Origin: Sulfurimonas autotrophica DSM 16294
Lineage (GTDB): Bacteria > Campylobacterota > Campylobacteria > Campylobacterales > Sulfurimonadaceae
NCBI RefSeq assembly: GCF_000147355.1
Contig: NC_014506.1
Span: 310,001-374,000 of the forward strand
Direction of reading: 5' to 3'
Length of the DNA: 64,000 bases
The notes beneath the pieces were generated by a model. It ran no database searches. It was not told the DNA's origin and worked only from the letters and a program-made list of their open reading frames with translations. The position numbers and the translations under genes are program-made. Each line of letters begins with the position of its first letter. Within the stretch, counting starts at the first letter, position 1. Of the stretch, positions 61,575 to 64,000 are shown piece by piece.

Positions 61575-62042
61575 ATGATAGAAGTCGGAGACAAGGCACC
61601 GGATTTTTGCCTGCCGAATCAAGATGATGTTGAGATGTGTTTACGGGATTTAAAAGGAAAATGGATAGTACTCTATTTTTATCCCAGAGACAATACGCCG
61701 GGATGCACAACAGAAGCCTGTGAATTTACTGAGGCGGCACCGGATTTTTCATCTTTAGATGCTGTGATACTCGGTGTGAGCGCAGACACTACGAAAAAAC
61801 ATAGAAATTTTATTGAGAAGCATGACTTGGGCATTACACTTTTGAGTGATGAGAGTACAGATATGATGCAAAAGTATGGTGTGTGGCAGTTAAAGAAAAA
61901 CTATGGTAAAGAGTACATGGGTATAGTCCGTTCGACATTCATCATAGACCCTCAGGGCATAGTTCGTGCAAAATGGGAAAAAGTTCGAGTAAAAGGGCAT
62001 ATCGAAACGGTTAAAGAAAAACTGGAAGAACTTCAAAATTAA
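61575..62042 (+). CDS. bcp: Peroxiredoxin of the Bcp/PrxQ type
   Basis: A 155-residue thiol peroxidase. The active site is TPGCTTEACEF, with peroxidatic Cys44 and resolving Cys49 five residues later, the atypical 2-Cys PrxQ arrangement. YFYPRDNTPGC and RSTFIIDPQGIVRAKW are typical. It reduces H2O2 and organic peroxides using thioredoxin. AAGGAGAG precedes the ATG. Confidence 0.95.
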   Translation: MIEVGDKAPDFCLPNQDDVEMCLRDLKGKWIVLYFYPRDNTPGCTTEACEFTEAAPDFSSLDAVILGVSADTTKKHRNFIEKHDLGITLLSDESTDMMQKYGVWQLKKNYGKEYMGIVRSTFIIDPQGIVRAKWEKVRVKGHIETVKEKLEELQN

Positions 62043-62058
62043 AATGATATAAAAGTTT

Positions 62059-62285
62059 ATGATTAATCTTACATTTTTAGAAGTCACTGATAAGGAATTA
62101 TTAGATAAAGTTTTTGCATTCGGGTATAAAATACTGATGGAGATATACCCAGAATATCTACAAAAATTTATAAGATGCCGTATCATTCAATAGGAGAAAA
62201 GTAAAGGCATGGAAATTTTGGTTTGCATTATCCGTGTATATTATATACAGAAGAGTTAGGCAAAGTAAATCCTGAATTTATTTAA
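62059..62285 (+). pseudogene. Remnant of a small gene, possibly GNAT-type
   Basis: ATG 62059 opens a 44-residue frame ending at 62193 (MINLTFLEVTDKELLDKVFA, then a YKILMEIYPEYL segment). This looks like the start of an N-acyltransferase-type protein. The sense then appears to move to other frames: a short MPYHSIGEK segment, then FGLHYPCILYTEELGKVNPE ending at TAA 62285. Frame changes within 230 bp and the lack of a ribosome-binding site suggest a decayed gene. The family guess is weak. It fills the 262-bp space between bcp and the receptor gene. Confidence 0.35.
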
Positions 62286-62304
62286 CTGTGGGAGCAGCAA
62301 AAAT

Positions 62305-64000
62305 ATGAAATATAGAATCAACCTCTTTTTAGTATTGTGTATGGGCGCCCTGCATCTTCAAGCAGATAATCTGCTTTCGTCTATATCTACGGACATGAAA
62401 CACTTTAACACAATTGCCACACAGACAAAACAAAATGAGCATTACCAGCCTTATATCATTTCTACATTTAAGAGTAAGGAGTTGGAAAAGTTAGGTGTAT
62501 CGAATCTTAAAGAGGCGTTGATGCTTGTTCCGGGTATTGATATGGCAACAGATAATACTAACAATCAAATACCTATTTTTAGAGGTTCTAACCCCTTTGC
62601 TTATGGGCAGTCTAAACTTTTAATAGACGGTGTTTTGGTAAACAATCTGTTTTTTGATGCCTACTCTGAGTATTTGTCTATGCCTATAGATATGATTAAA
62701 CGCATAGAAGTCATCAGAGGATCGGGAAGTAAGGTTGATGGTATTAACGCTTATGCCGGTTCTATTAATGTTGTGACCTATGCAGAAGATTTTAAGGGTT
62801 TTGAATCAAATGATAAACTGGTTTTTAAGTACGGCTCGTATGATTATAAAATGGGTGGTTTTGTTAAAAACTTTAAAACAGAAAATTTTAAAACGCATAT
62901 AGATTTTTACTATCAAAAAGATGATAAAAAAATTTCATCCGGTCCTGACGGACTCTCACAAGGCTCTTTAGGTGCAGCTAATACAGGCTTGTCTCAGTCA
63001 GGTGAAGCTCCTTTATGGCTTGATGAATATTCGCTGGGAGTAAACCTCCTGTATAAAGGAATTTCTCTCAAAGCCCGTGTCCTCCAGCATAAGCAGGGCA
63101 GTGCTTACGGCATCAATCTTGCTCTGCCTCAAGCAAGTGACAGAGTAAAACTTCCGAGTTATTATGCTGAATTAGGCTATGCTAAAAAAATCAATGATTT
63201 CAATATAGATATAAAAGCAGGAGTGAAATATGATACTTATGATTCAAAGGCAAAGCTTGGACCGGATGATGTCAATCTAAGCGGGGTAGTCTTTCCTGAT
63301 GGTGCCTATGGAGAGCATTATGCAAAACAAAGAGTTTTATATCAGTCTTCATATCTGAAGTACAATGGTTTTAAAAAGCATCAAATAGCTTTTGGATATA
63401 GAGTGACTCAGGAAAAAACGATTGAGATGATATCTAAACTTTCAAATAGAGCAACGGGTGATGTTGCCTTGGTTGATTATACCTATACACTGCCGTTTTT
63501 TGACAAAGATGCACACCGTAGTGTTTTTGCATTCTCTTTAGAGGATGCATATGATGTGAATGACAAGTTGAGTATTTTATATGGCGTCAATTACGAGCAG
63601 AATTCTTATAAAGATGCAGGACTTGAGCCGAGAATCTCTTTTGTGTACCGCAAAGATTATAAAAATATTTTTAAAGCTATATACAGCACTTCTCATAGAA
63701 ATCCTTCCTGGCAGGAGATGTTTACGAAAAACAATCGTGCAAGAGTGGGCAGTACAGATTTGGAACCGGAGAAAGTAGCGTCGTATGAAATGGCATATAT
63801 AAGAAACTTTTCCAATGATACCTATCTGCAGAGTAGCGTTTTTTATCTTGTCAATAAAAATCAAATATATAACTCGGCTGCCGATCCCGTTTATAAAAAT
63901 ACGGCAAAAACAGATATTTACGGGATTGAACTCGAATATAAAGGGCATATATTAGCAAATGATGAATTATATGCAAATTATACATATATAGACGGAAGTT
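62305..64000 (+). CDS. TonB-dependent receptor, N-terminal part (runs off window)
   Basis: The frame starts at ATG 62305 behind GGGAG and stays open for at least 565 codons to the right edge. It has a signal peptide (MKYRINLFLVLCMGALHLQA), a plug domain with LKEALMLVPGIDMA, NQIPIFRGSNPFAYGQ, KLLIDGVLVN and IKRIEVIRGSGSKVDG, and then barrel strands (DIYGIELEYKG, LYANYTYIDGS). There is no CxxxM motif like that of the receptor at 11321, so the ligand is different; the plug resembles vitamin B12/siderophore-type receptors. The C-terminus is missing here only because the window ends. Confidence 0.88.
   Translation, partial: MKYRINLFLVLCMGALHLQADNLLSSISTDMKHFNTIATQTKQNEHYQPYIISTFKSKELEKLGVSNLKEALMLVPGIDMATDNTNNQIPIFRGSNPFAYGQSKLLIDGVLVNNLFFDAYSEYLSMPIDMIKRIEVIRGSGSKVDGINAYAGSINVVTYAEDFKGFESNDKLVFKYGSYDYKMGGFVKNFKTENFKTHIDFYYQKDDKKISSGPDGLSQGSLGAANTGLSQSGEAPLWLDEYSLGVNLLYKGISLKARVLQHKQGSAYGINLALPQASDRVKLPSYYAELGYAKKINDFNIDIKAGVKYDTYDSKAKLGPDDVNLSGVVFPDGAYGEHYAKQRVLYQSSYLKYNGFKKHQIAFGYRVTQEKTIEMISKLSNRATGDVALVDYTYTLPFFDKDAHRSVFAFSLEDAYDVNDKLSILYGVNYEQNSYKDAGLEPRISFVYRKDYKNIFKAIYSTSHRNPSWQEMFTKNNRARVGSTDLEPEKVASYEMAYIRNFSNDTYLQSSVFYLVNKNQIYNSAADPVYKNTAKTDIYGIELEYKGHILANDELYANYTYIDGS

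Noticed and set aside
1-64000. tRNA, rRNA, CRISPR arrays, insertion sequences or prophage
   Set aside because: Intergenic gaps are short and none shows cloverleaf structure, regular direct repeats, transposase frames or phage structural genes.

Overview
The window is about 64 kb of AT-rich, tightly packed bacterial chromosome. Gene content and order point to a Campylobacterota (Epsilonproteobacteria) chemolithotroph close to Sulfurimonas; the genus is an inference. Supporting signs are futalosine-pathway menaquinone genes (mqnC, a probable mqnP), a kdsA-ribH-nusB block, a csd3 / pgbA / glcD neighbourhood and a short comEC beside dnaB, all as I recall from Helicobacter pylori. TonB-dependent receptors, c-type cytochromes and many c-di-GMP/PAS/FIST sensors also fit. 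I saw no rRNA, tRNA, CRISPR array, complete insertion sequence or prophage. No gene-free stretch exceeds about 300 bp.

Layout. 0-2.6 kb: two prepilin-like genes, then priA. 2.6-8.7 kb: Nudix hydrolase, Csd3-type M23 peptidase, PgbA-like protein, GlcD, YihY and a short ComEC. 8.7-13.5 kb: dnaB, ispG, a TonB receptor with OprC-type copper-ligand motifs and a divergent 34-residue membrane ORF. 13.5-20 kb: agmatine deiminase, alr, a haem-sensor GGDEF/EAL protein, rsmG cluster, and a PAS protein divergent from a CZB protein. 20-27.6 kb: ribA, hemB, argF, a NIT-like periplasmic protein, trpS, hpf, a PagL-like barrel, hemJ, a 36-residue membrane ORF and der. 27.7-36.7 kb: diguanylate cyclase, LPP20-type lipoprotein, phosphoribosyltransferase, monohaem cytochrome, DnaJ protein, Ca-type P-ATPase, antiporter and DMT permease.

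36.7-36.9 kb holds the most unusual locus: a promoter, a 5' hairpin, a strong Shine-Dalgarno, a 24-codon basic ORF containing a perfect 14-bp inverted repeat, a terminator-like hairpin, and a perfect 12-bp 5'-3' closing helix. It resembles the AapA/IsoA type I toxin-antitoxin design of Helicobacter and Campylobacter. Then come kdsA, ribH, nusB, a membrane-anchored 12-haem cytochrome, mqnC, an M16-like protein lacking the zinc motif and a RecD2-like helicase (to 45.6 kb). 45.6-53 kb: glsA, LHPP-like HAD protein, lipoprotein, parvulin, aguB, miaA, EEP nuclease, cls and a coiled-coil lipoprotein. 53-62 kb: a FIST-PAS-kinase-REC-HPt hybrid, mqnP, two conserved unknowns, ftsW, murG, DedA, DUF420 and bcp. 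62-64 kb: a decayed gene and a TonB receptor cut by the window edge.

Functional links. aguA and aguB, 34 kb apart, would together give agmatine to putrescine. mqnC and mqnP serve menaquinone synthesis, and the 12-haem cytochrome next to mqnC is a plausible quinol-linked electron carrier. alr, csd3, murG and ftsW serve the cell wall. Across the window the palindrome TACATGTA occurs about 24 times, always inside genes and roughly ten times more often than base composition predicts. This suggests a highly iterated palindrome or uptake-type sequence; the presence of comEC and prepilin genes makes the uptake idea worth testing.
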